Below, in pieces: positions 24,386-32,266 of a stretch of 44,309 bases of DNA. Both the position numbers and the translations under genes were made by a program. This DNA is from Sedimentisphaerales bacterium (GTDB lineage: Bacteria; Planctomycetota; Phycisphaerae; Sedimentisphaerales; Anaerobacaceae). Location of the stretch: assembly GCA_016932835.1 (NCBI GenBank), contig JAFGCD010000079.1, positions 1-44,309 on the forward strand. Reading direction: 5' to 3'. Position 1 is the first letter of the stretch; each line of letters begins with the position of its first letter. Below the pieces are notes generated by a model that saw only the letters and a list, made by a program, of their open reading frames with translations, was not told where the DNA came from and searched no databases.

Positions 24386-27300
24386 ATGGCGAGGAGATAC
24401 TTTAATTGGAAACTGGCGATTGTTCTTGTCGTGGGGCTAACCGTATTGTGTGTGACCGCTTACGGGCTGCGCCAGTGGCAGAAGGGAAACAAGGCCGAAC
24501 AGGGACTTGAACTCGGAAACAAGGCCTACGAGGAAAAAAGGTACAAGGAAGCGGCGAATTATCTGGGCAGATATGTCGGCGTGTACCAGGACGACGTTCC
24601 GGTATTGCTGAAATATGCCGATGCACACTTGAATATCAGACCGCTCAAGCGAAACAACATCAGCCAGGCAATCGGCTCATACAACGCCGTCCTGATCGTG
24701 GACCCCGGCAATACCGAGGCTGTCCGGCGGCTTGTCGGCTTGTATGTGCAGATGGGAACATTTGGCGAAGCCGAGCGGCTCGCCGCTGAGTATCTCAGTA
24801 CGGCTCAGGATTTCGAGGTTCGCAGGCTGTTGGCGAGTGCGCTGGCAGGGCAGCGCAAAATCGCCGAATCGATAGCCGAATTTCAGAGCATCATAGCCGC
24901 CGAACCTAATCAGATACTTGTTTATGACTCATTAGGTCGAATGGCAGAGGGATTCCCCGGTGAGTTCTCCTCGCCGGCGGCTGATTGGTATGATAAGGCG
25001 GTCGAAAACAATCCAAATACCGCACTGGCTTATATTATCCGTGCTGCGTTCGATATGAGGAACGGCAACATGCCCGCAGCCGCCGCTGACCTGGCGAAGG
25101 CCGAAACACTGGAACTTACGGATACAGCGGTCAGACTTCGGCTTGCTTCTGAGTTCCTGGCAGCCGGCTTGCCGGAGAAGGCCGAGAAACACCTCGTTGC
25201 TGTAAAAGAGCAGGACCCGACCAGTCAGGCTCTGTGGCAGATATGGGCGCAACTTGCCATGAGATCGCAGTCGCAGGCCAAGATGCTTGAGGTCGCAGAA
25301 GACGGATTGAAAAACCTCTCTGCTGCGCCGTGGGATTTTATGCTGATGGCGACCGAACTCTTCGCCAAGGGAGGCGATCTCGACAGGGCCGACGAGTGTA
25401 TTAAAAAACTGGATCAGAAGGATATTAATCCTATGGTGGTGGCTTCGCTGAAAGCGCTCGTCGCGGGCGAAAAGGGTGATCTGAGGGAGGCGGTGGAGTT
25501 CTGGCGGCAGTCGGTGTCTTTGGGTAATAAAAACCCCCAGGCACGCCTCGCACTGGCGAGCATGTTGGTGCAATTGGGTGATACTCAGTCGGCGTTGAGA
25601 CAGTTACGAACTTTTGTCTCTCAGTGGCCCGATTCGTTCGACGGTCGTCTGGCAATAGCTAAACTTCTGGCCAAGACCGGAGATTGGCAGGGAGCGGCTG
25701 AGCATGCCAGGAGGGCGTCTCAACTGGCGCCTGATAATGACGAGGCCGCTATGCTGAGCGCTCAAGCGCGCATGCAGTTGTTGTCGCCCGACTCGGCGAA
25801 CGAGAATAAACTCGAATGGCAGGGGGTGGTCGAACAGCTCACTTCGCTGGAGAAAACGGGCGCCAACGCCCTCCAGGCCAAATTGCTGAGGCTTCAAGCC
25901 ATGGTGCTGCGCAAGCAATTCGCCGAAGCCTCGCAGCTCGTAGCCGAACTCAAGAAAGAGTATCCGTCAACATACAGAGTCACTATGGCCGAAGTCGGAT
26001 TGCTTGCCGCCGAGGAGAAGGACGACCAGGCCATAACGATGCTGAACAGCATCATAAAAGAGTATCCGCAGGTCGCCGAACCGGTGAAGTTCCTTGCACT
26101 GCTGCTCGATCGCCGGAAGGATCGTGACGGTTCGGAAGCCGTGGTAAAAGAAGCGTTGGAACGCATCGAGGATCCTCTCTCGCGTAGTGACATGGTTCTG
26201 ACGCTGGCCCAGTTGTACAACCAGTGGGACCGGCCGGACGATGCTTATCGCCTGCTTGAAGATATCTCGCGGGAAATCCCCGATAGCATCCCGATTAAAC
26301 GTCGACTTCTGAACAGCAGCATCATCGTCAAGGACCCCGAAAAGGCGCAGAAACTCGTTGATGAGATCAAGGTTCTCGAAGGCGAGGACGGATGGCAGTG
26401 GCGACTTGAGCAGGCCAGGCTCTGGTACAATACCGGCGACGTCAACGAAGTCACTCCTCGAATCATTTCAGTCCTGCAGGAGAATCTGCTCGCCAATCCG
26501 GATGATCTCGCCGCTCGTGTTCTTCTCGCTCAAACGTACGAACGAAGCGGTCGAGCACAAATGGCGCTCGCCACTTACCGCGAGGCCCTTAGCAGGGCGC
26601 CGCAGGACGTCGGACTCATCATCAAGACGGTCGCAGCTCTTTACGATGCACATGAGTACGAAGAGGCCAGGGGAATTCTGAATCGTATTTCCAAAGAGAA
26701 TATCTCAGATCCGGCGCTCAAAAAGCTGCAATTTCAAACCCATCTGCAGCGAGGAGAACTCGCTTCTGCTACTGACGTTCTGCAGGAGTATCTTATCAGC
26801 GATCCTAATAACACCTCTATGACTCTGTCTCTTGCGCTGCTTAAAATACAGCAGAACGAATTTGATGAGGCTCGTGAACTCCTCGATGAACTGCAGGCAA
26901 AGGACCCGAATTCGCTGCAGACAATCGTGGCCCGCATTCAGTTGAATATTCGTGAGAATAAGCCCGATGAGGCCCTGGGGCTTTGCAACAAATTGATAGG
27001 GGATTCGGCGAGTGCGCCGGCGTATGTCATTCGCGCCCGGACGTTTATTTCGCTCGGCAAGTTCGATGAGGCCATCCGGGACTTTGACCGTGCACTATCG
27101 ATCGACTCCAACAATGTCGGTATATGGATGGCGAGAAGCAGCTTCTATAACGGTATCGGTGAAAAGGAAAAGGCAATATCTGACATAGAGCAGGCTATTG
27201 CCATGGCGCCCGACAACGTCGAGGCGCAAAGACGCGCAGTTGCTCTCTTTCTTGAATCAGGAAAACGCGACAAGGCCCGCAAGGCAAGGGAAATCGTGGA

Positions 27301-28555
27301 CCGGGCCCTGGAATCCAATCCGGACAATAGTGCTTTGAGGTTGCTGAAAGCGGAAGCACTGGTCGGCGAGGCGACCGCTCCCGCTATTGAAAGCGCTATA
27401 AAGATACTGGAAAAGCTCACACAAGAGCAGCCCAGATTAACTGATGCCTGGAGAATGCTGGGGGAACTGCTGCTCAGGCAGGGGCTCACGGCCAGAGCGA
27501 TTGACACCGTTCTGCAGGGACTTGTACACAATGAGCGCAATAGATCACTGCTCCTGCTGAAAGCCAGGGCGGAGGCCTCGAAGTCACCCTTCCTGGCGAT
27601 AGCTACGCTGAAGGAGTTGTTGTCTGTGGATCCCAACGATATAGGCTCGGCATTGCGGCTCGCTGATGCCTATATCGCAACCGGTGAGAGCGGGAAGGCC
27701 GTAGAAGTTCTGAGGGAGCAATTGAACAGGTGCGACCCTTCCTTCGAGCGAACGTGCAGACTCGGTTTGGCGGTCGCGCTGTACGGCAACGGCAATAAGG
27801 CGGAAGCTCAGAAAGAATTCGATTCTTTGCTTGCCGCAGAGCCAAACGATCCGGCGCCGATTATTTCGCAGGCGACAGTCTTTGCCGACGATGCCTTATG
27901 GAGCCGAATCGAAGGCATTGCCGTCGATTGGTACGGCAAGCATCCTGAAGATGTCAAGACCATGTTGGCGGTAGCCAAAATCCTGGCGTCGAAGGCAGAT
28001 GATGCTCCCAAGGCCGCCGAGAACATCCTGCGGATACTACTGAAGGATCATGCCGACAATGTCGAAGTGGCGGCCAGCCTTGCGGTTCTCATGCAAACCC
28101 AGCAGCGCAACGATGAGGCGGCTGAGTTCTACCGGCGCGTCATCGAGTTAAGGCCCGATAGTGTTGTCCCTATGAACAATCTGGCCTGGATTCTCTGTGA
28201 GCACCAGGGCAAGCACGCCGAGGCGGTCGAGCTTGCTCAGAGGGGCCTGAAATTGGCGCCAAACTACATCGATTTGATTGATACACGCGGCGTTGCATAC
28301 TACCGAATGGGGAAATTCGACAATGCTGTGCAGGATTTCTCCGACTGTCTCAAGTTATACCCCGAAGAAACAGCAGCAGTGACGGCGGTATGTTTCCACC
28401 TCGGAAGAGTTTTGGCCAAGATCGGCGAAAAAGATACTGCGATTGAAAACCTGAACAGAGCTTTGCGTTTGAATGACAAGTTAGGGGGATTATCGGCAGA
28501 AGACCTGGCCGAAGCAAAACATCTGCTCGGAGAGCTTTCGAAAGAAGGAGGTTAA
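24386..28555 (+). CDS. Large membrane-anchored TPR-repeat protein
   Basis: This protein of 1,389 residues has one N-terminal transmembrane helix (about residues 10-28, LAIVLVVGLTVLCVTAYGL) and then almost entirely tetratricopeptide repeats. Repeat consensus is visible many times, for example KAYEEKRYKEAANYLGRY (48-65), 'ALAYIIRAAFDMRNGNMPAAAADLAKA', 'FDEAIRDFDRALSID' and 'FDNAVQDFSDCLKLYPE'. TPR superhelices are scaffolds for protein complexes. In PEP-CTERM/exosortase loci a large TPR protein (PrsT-type lipoprotein) is a frequent member; here no lipobox is seen, so it is anchored by a helix instead. A good ribosome site (AAAGGA) precedes the ATG. It overlaps the LuxR-type gene by one base, so the two are co-translated. 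Confidence 0.85.
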   Translation: MARRYFNWKLAIVLVVGLTVLCVTAYGLRQWQKGNKAEQGLELGNKAYEEKRYKEAANYLGRYVGVYQDDVPVLLKYADAHLNIRPLKRNNISQAIGSYNAVLIVDPGNTEAVRRLVGLYVQMGTFGEAERLAAEYLSTAQDFEVRRLLASALAGQRKIAESIAEFQSIIAAEPNQILVYDSLGRMAEGFPGEFSSPAADWYDKAVENNPNTALAYIIRAAFDMRNGNMPAAAADLAKAETLELTDTAVRLRLASEFLAAGLPEKAEKHLVAVKEQDPTSQALWQIWAQLAMRSQSQAKMLEVAEDGLKNLSAAPWDFMLMATELFAKGGDLDRADECIKKLDQKDINPMVVASLKALVAGEKGDLREAVEFWRQSVSLGNKNPQARLALASMLVQLGDTQSALRQLRTFVSQWPDSFDGRLAIAKLLAKTGDWQGAAEHARRASQLAPDNDEAAMLSAQARMQLLSPDSANENKLEWQGVVEQLTSLEKTGANALQAKLLRLQAMVLRKQFAEASQLVAELKKEYPSTYRVTMAEVGLLAAEEKDDQAITMLNSIIKEYPQVAEPVKFLALLLDRRKDRDGSEAVVKEALERIEDPLSRSDMVLTLAQLYNQWDRPDDAYRLLEDISREIPDSIPIKRRLLNSSIIVKDPEKAQKLVDEIKVLEGEDGWQWRLEQARLWYNTGDVNEVTPRIISVLQENLLANPDDLAARVLLAQTYERSGRAQMALATYREALSRAPQDVGLIIKTVAALYDAHEYEEARGILNRISKENISDPALKKLQFQTHLQRGELASATDVLQEYLISDPNNTSMTLSLALLKIQQNEFDEARELLDELQAKDPNSLQTIVARIQLNIRENKPDEALGLCNKLIGDSASAPAYVIRARTFISLGKFDEAIRDFDRALSIDSNNVGIWMARSSFYNGIGEKEKAISDIEQAIAMAPDNVEAQRRAVALFLESGKRDKARKAREIVDRALESNPDNSALRLLKAEALVGEATAPAIESAIKILEKLTQEQPRLTDAWRMLGELLLRQGLTARAIDTVLQGLVHNERNRSLLLLKARAEASKSPFLAIATLKELLSVDPNDIGSALRLADAYIATGESGKAVEVLREQLNRCDPSFERTCRLGLAVALYGNGNKAEAQKEFDSLLAAEPNDPAPIISQATVFADDALWSRIEGIAVDWYGKHPEDVKTMLAVAKILASKADDAPKAAENILRILLKDHADNVEVAASLAVLMQTQQRNDEAAEFYRRVIELRPDSVVPMNNLAWILCEHQGKHAEAVELAQRGLKLAPNYIDLIDTRGVAYYRMGKFDNAVQDFSDCLKLYPEETAAVTAVCFHLGRVLAKIGEKDTAIENLNRALRLNDKLGGLSAEDLAEAKHLLGELSKEGG

Positions 28556-28557
28556 TG

Positions 28558-28917
28558 ATGCAGCAATTTCCAAAAGCAGTCACCGACAGTGCGGAAAAAG
28601 CGGACTCTCCCTATGCGCGTCCGCAAGTGATATTGCTTGACGATAAGCACTGGTCGTACATCCAGAGACGGTACCATATCAGCCCCAGAGAGCTCGAGGT
28701 GGCTAAGCTTGTCTGCCATGGCCTGACTAACAAGGAAATAGCAGAAACCCTTAAAATAAGACAGGGAACCGTCAAGACCCATATCAAAAACATCTACCGA
28801 AGAATCCATGTCAAGAACAAGGTAGCGCTCTTGCTGAGATTCATGGCTGATGTCAGCAAGCTTCTGGGCGAATCCGCCGGCGGCGTTGTTATGCCGATCA
28901 TGGATTCCGAGATTTGA
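28558..28917 (+). CDS. Small LuxR/GerE-type DNA-binding regulator
   Basis: The 119-residue protein has a GerE helix-turn-helix at about residues 40-100: SPRELEVAKLVCHGLTNKE, IAETLKIRQGTVKTHIKNIYRR and HVKNKVALLLR, the standard four-helix arrangement. It has no receiver, PAS or ligand-binding domain; the first 35 residues look disordered. ATG codons occur at 28555 (overlapping the TPR stop TAA) and 28558; the strong AAGGAGGT at 28545-28552 favours the second by spacing. Such single-domain LuxR proteins usually act as constitutive or partner-controlled transcription factors. Co-translation with the TPR gene at the end of the exosortase group suggests it regulates this locus, which is inference. 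Confidence 0.85.
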   Translation: MQQFPKAVTDSAEKADSPYARPQVILLDDKHWSYIQRRYHISPRELEVAKLVCHGLTNKEIAETLKIRQGTVKTHIKNIYRRIHVKNKVALLLRFMADVSKLLGESAGGVVMPIMDSEI

Positions 28918-28929
28918 ACGCGGCTCACT

Positions 28930-28967
28930 TCCGACGCGGCGAGTCGCTCCGGCGTGTCTGCGTCGGA
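28930..28967 (+). repeat. Inverted repeat after the LuxR-type gene
   Basis: TCCGACGC at 28930-28937 pairs perfectly with GCGTCGGA at 28960-28967 across a 22-base loop. It begins 13 bases after the stop codon. There is no following T-run, so it is not a classical intrinsic terminator. It may be a transcript-end stabilising hairpin or a regulator-binding palindrome. Confidence 0.45.
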
Positions 28968-29361
28968 TGATTCAGAGTTGAGCCCTTCGTCTGAACTGCG
29001 GATCCGGCGGGTATATTAATGTTCGGGCCGGCAGGCCTGGACCGTTCTCCTTCCTGTCCGTTTACGTCATATCACATCCTGGTTGTTCTCCAACCATTCC
29101 CAGCCGGGCGTCTTTCCGCCGGCTCCATCTGCGTCCTTGGCCGCCCGCCGTTGTATAGTTGTCTGATCGCATATTGTCTTCGGCCCGGACAAGGTCCTGC
29201 CACTCTTCACCGATTCACCACCGACGAATGCTTCGGCCCTGGGTGCTTAGCCTTCCCTCTGCAGCAGCCCGGCAAGCAGTACGCTTTCTGATTGAAAGAC
29301 GTTGTTCGGATCCCCGATTACACACCCGGCAAGCGTCTTATTGCCTGCCCGGCGGGACGAA

Positions 29362-29378
29362 CCCAGGAAAAACCTGGG
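29362..29378 (+). repeat. Perfect short hairpin CCCAGG-AAAAA-CCTGGG
   Basis: A six-base perfect stem with a five-A loop lies in the long intergenic region. No T-run follows it. It is the first of two consecutive hairpins 21 bases apart. Confidence 0.5.
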
Positions 29379-29399
29379 ATATGCCGGCAATTTGCGAGG

Positions 29400-29423
29400 T
29401 TTTACCGGATTTTCCCGGTAAAA
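29400..29423 (+). repeat. Perfect 9-bp hairpin in the intergenic region
   Basis: TTTTACCGG at 29400-29408 pairs with CCGGTAAAA at 29415-29423 over a six-base loop, with more A residues following. The A/T tracts form part of the stem, so it looks terminator-like in either direction but has no free T-run on the plus strand. It could end the upstream operon's transcript or be part of a structured RNA. Confidence 0.5.
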
Positions 29424-29841
29424 AACTTGATTAAGCCAGAACAGTTCCGATTAACAGATTCACCCCGACAGCCGATTCTATAGTGTTGTGTCCAAGTTTG
29501 AGAGCGGTGTTTTTAACGCGGGTTACCGGATACATACCGAGGAGTTTATTACAGGTGAGTCGGATTCTCTGACAACCGAATAAGTAACCTGAAAAGGCAT
29601 CATTATCTTGTCTGAAGGTACGGCCGAACCCTCAAATTGTGAAAGGTCCTGTCAAATCCGAGCGATTCGAGTCGGTCCGTACTCTGAGATGTGTTGGGAA
29701 ATGATACCGCTGCCTACACATTGGCTGTGTTCCCGAGAAGTCCTGGCCGGGTGGACGGCAGTCGGTATTGTTTCCCGTGATTCTGTGTCTTTCCCAGGGT
29801 AATACTGCTTGATTGTCAGGCGAAGGTATGTAAGGAGTCGC

Positions 29842-29979
29842 ATGATTATGCAGGTGCTCACGGACGGACAGCCTCTGTTCGGCCGGGGCAGTTTATTATT
29901 CACAATTCTGAGATATTGCGAGGAAATGTCAGATGGATGCCACTGCTTGCGAACCCCCAAAAAACCAGACTCTAAATAA
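29842..29979 (+). CDS. Possible 45-residue leader ORF overlapping the hybrid kinase start
   Basis: An ATG at 29842 is preceded by AAGGAG with four-base spacing, a better ribosome site than many in the window. The frame runs 45 codons (beginning MIMQVLTDGQPLFGRG) and ends in TAA at 29977-29979, 47 bases inside the kinase gene in another frame. The product resembles nothing I know. It could be a leader peptide that couples translation to the kinase, or an accident. Its existence as a protein is uncertain. Confidence 0.3.
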   Translation: MIMQVLTDGQPLFGRGSLLFTILRYCEEMSDGCHCLRTPKKPDSK

Positions 29980-31735
29980 GAGTCCGGTGTCTTCCGGCAA
30001 GAGCCAGCTCATTTCCAGCGTTGGGCACAAAATGCGAACGCCGATGAACGCTATTATCGGTTTTAGCGAGGTGCTGGCCGAAGGGGAACTCTCGGAGGAG
30101 CAGAAACAGCACGTCGAAATCATCCGAGAGAGCGCGGAAGGACTGCTTGAGTTGATAAACGATCTTCTGGACTACTCTATGCTGGAGGAGAATAGTCTTG
30201 AGGTTGAGATATCGGCCTGTTCGCTGGAACGGCTCTTTGCGGTGGTTGAATCGTCGATGCGCTCGCGGGCGAAAGCAAAAGATTTGGAATTCGGATTTCT
30301 CCAGTGTAGCAGTCTGCCCGCGGAAATACGGACCGACGGTGCTCGTGTGCGTCAATGCCTGGGGTACCTGATCGACAATGCCATCAGGTTCACCGAGGCC
30401 GGCCATGTCTATGTGAACGTTTCCTGCGAGGATGTCGAGGGGGTCTCCTGCATCCGTTTTGACGTCGAGGATACGGGAATCGGCCTGACCAGCGAGAAGT
30501 GCAAGGTAATATTCGAGAGTAAGGTTCACAGTGAAAGTTGCGGCAGACCGGGCTGCAGCGGCTCCGGCCTTGGATTGTTGATTACGAAAGAGCTTGTAAA
30601 CCTGTTGTCCGGAGAGGTGACAGTCGAGAGCAAATCCGGGAAAGGCTCCGTGTTTTCGCTGAGGATCCCGACGAATGTCGATGTCAGCTCCCAGCCTCCG
30701 CTGGCCGGATACGAGGTTCGGGGCGTATCCGACCGGCGAATGAGAAGTTTTGAACAGGGCAAAACATCCGATCTTCGCAGCGGGACCGACCGGCGCATGG
30801 CAAATTCCGAAGATGGCAAGGCGTCGAATCTTCGCAGTGGGGCCGACCGACGGGTGATGAACTCCGAAAACGAGGGCAAAATTCCGGATCTTAGTGGTGC
30901 GGTTCTTGTTGCAGAAGACAGCAAGAGCAACCAACTTCTGGTCCGCATTCTCCTGGAACAACTGGGTCTGGAGGTTACGATTGCCGAGGACGGCGTCGAG
31001 GCGGTGACTCTGGCTTCGGAGCAGGCTTTCGATCTTATATTGATGGATATGCAGATGCCCAATATGAACGGATATGATGCGACTAAGGTTCTGCGTGAGC
31101 GCGGCGTTACGGCCGGTATTGTGGCATTGACGGCCAATGCGATGAAGGGCGATGCTGAGAAATGCCTGGCGTGCGGGTGCAGTGACTATATCACCAAGCC
31201 TATAGATCGCGTTGTGCTTCTGGAGGTTCTTTCCAGGTATTTGTCGGACAGCCATAGAATTTTGTCGCAGGATATTGATTCTGTCGGCGGTGAGATTGCC
31301 GCCATGACACAGATTTGCATCGAGGGCAGTGAGCAGGGTGATGGCGGCCAGGCTGTTATTGAATGGCGCGAGCTTATGGATCGTACCGGAGACGAGTCCC
31401 TGGCCGAGGAAATAGTATCCGTATTCGTCGATGACAATAGAAGTCGGGTCGAAGAACTCGGCGAGGCGGTTGAGACCGGAGATTTGGAGAGGATTCGCAG
31501 CGGTGCTCACGCGATTAAGGGTTCTTCCATGACGGTTGGCGCCCGGAGCCTGTCTTCTCTGGCCAGGCGGCTGGAGCAGAACGCCGGCGAGTGCGATCTC
31601 TCCGATGCGGCGGTTCTGTTTGAACAGATGAAAAAAGAATTCGAGCGGCTTGTCGGTTTTGTATCGTCGCCTGACTGGATCCTCAGGGTGAAAGAACAAC
31701 AGAACAAGGATGTGCCCGATTTGATGCAGAGTTGA
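29933..31735 (+). CDS. Soluble hybrid histidine kinase with receiver and Hpt domains
   Basis: The 600-residue protein has no membrane segment. Domains in order: HisKA with phospho-acceptor H32 in SVGHKMRTPMNAIIGF, HATPase with the N-box (YLIDNA, N149), DTGIGL (180-185) and GSGLGL (210-215), a linker (263-321) made of three 19-residue repeats, a receiver with D372 in LILMDMQMP, T400 and K422, and an Hpt domain with H526 in SGAHAIKGSS. It thus holds a complete intramolecular phosphorelay (H32 to D372 to H526). No sensor domain is present before HisKA, so the input must come from a partner or an interaction at the short N-terminus. AGGA lies eight bases before the ATG. The next gene encodes a CheY-like receiver, a likely phosphate acceptor. 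Confidence 0.93.
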   Translation: MDATACEPPKNQTLNKSPVSSGKSQLISSVGHKMRTPMNAIIGFSEVLAEGELSEEQKQHVEIIRESAEGLLELINDLLDYSMLEENSLEVEISACSLERLFAVVESSMRSRAKAKDLEFGFLQCSSLPAEIRTDGARVRQCLGYLIDNAIRFTEAGHVYVNVSCEDVEGVSCIRFDVEDTGIGLTSEKCKVIFESKVHSESCGRPGCSGSGLGLLITKELVNLLSGEVTVESKSGKGSVFSLRIPTNVDVSSQPPLAGYEVRGVSDRRMRSFEQGKTSDLRSGTDRRMANSEDGKASNLRSGADRRVMNSENEGKIPDLSGAVLVAEDSKSNQLLVRILLEQLGLEVTIAEDGVEAVTLASEQAFDLILMDMQMPNMNGYDATKVLRERGVTAGIVALTANAMKGDAEKCLACGCSDYITKPIDRVVLLEVLSRYLSDSHRILSQDIDSVGGEIAAMTQICIEGSEQGDGGQAVIEWRELMDRTGDESLAEEIVSVFVDDNRSRVEELGEAVETGDLERIRSGAHAIKGSSMTVGARSLSSLARRLEQNAGECDLSDAAVLFEQMKKEFERLVGFVSSPDWILRVKEQQNKDVPDLMQS

Positions 31736-31767
31736 TAAGAAGTGCCTATTGTAGAGAGGATAGTACA

Positions 31768-32172
31768 ATGAGATGTTTGATAGTTGAAGACGACTTAACG
31801 GCTCGTGAATTGCTTCGGTATTACCTTCGTTCTTATGCGGAGTGTTCGATGGCGGCGAACGGCCTGGAAGCCGTCGAGGCCGTTGAGAGTTCTCTTGAAG
31901 CCGAGCAGCCCTATGATTTGATATGCCTTGACATTATGATGCCGCGGATGAACGGCCAGGAGGCGCTCACTGCCATTCGGAAAATGGAAAAGGATCGTGG
32001 TGCGAAGCGCGAGAACGGTGCGAAGGTCATTATGACAACCGCAATGGATGATTCTGATAATGTCAAGAAGGCGTTCGAGACCGGTTGCCAGGCCTATATT
32101 GTCAAGCCTGTGGGCAGAAAGCGGCTGTACTCGGAGATGGAAAAGCTGGGCTTGATGGCGCAGGCGTCGTGA
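31768..32172 (+). CDS. Single-domain CheY-like response regulator
   Basis: The 134-residue protein is a receiver alone: the acidic pair E7-D8-D9, phospho-acceptor D55 in LICLDIMMP, T90/T91 in MTTAMDD and K113 in IVKPVG. No output domain follows. The ATG at 31768 has a good ribosome site (GAGAGGA); a longer frame from 31732 would start with TTG inside the previous gene's end and is not preferred. It is the probable target of the upstream kinase's Hpt domain, and the next gene encodes a CheC-like domain that could remove the phosphate. Confidence 0.93.
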   Translation: MRCLIVEDDLTARELLRYYLRSYAECSMAANGLEAVEAVESSLEAEQPYDLICLDIMMPRMNGQEALTAIRKMEKDRGAKRENGAKVIMTTAMDDSDNVKKAFETGCQAYIVKPVGRKRLYSEMEKLGLMAQAS

Positions 32173-32266
32173 TTTCGCCTAAGGGTCGATGTAATCGAGC
32201 GGCCTGCTTTGTATGGAGGTCGGCGAAAGTATCAGGCACAGAACGTAATATGTTCGGATAGTATAA

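Larger units (their letters stand above)
28918..29841. other. Long intergenic region without a convincing gene
   Basis: This stretch of about 0.9 kb separates the exosortase operon from the signalling genes. Several short frames exist (for example 29019-29291 and 29292-29483) but they lack ribosome sites and their translations are low-complexity or Cys/Pro-rich without family resemblance. The first part is pyrimidine-rich. Two tight hairpins at 29362-29378 and 29400-29423 stand out. It may hold a 3' end, a promoter for the kinase genes and possibly a structured leader or small RNA. Confidence 0.5.

Noticed and set aside
28930..28967. Hairpin after the LuxR-type gene as an intrinsic terminator
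   Set aside because: No T-run follows and the loop is 22 bases, so it is listed only as an inverted repeat.
29019..29291. A 90-codon frame in the long intergenic region
   Set aside because: No ribosome site, Pro/Ser/Cys-rich translation without resemblance to known proteins, and overlapping alternative frames of similar quality.
29972..31768. A 598-codon open frame antisense to the hybrid kinase
   Set aside because: It mirrors the kinase codon frame, has no family motif or ribosome site, and the sense protein has all expected kinase, receiver and Hpt residues.
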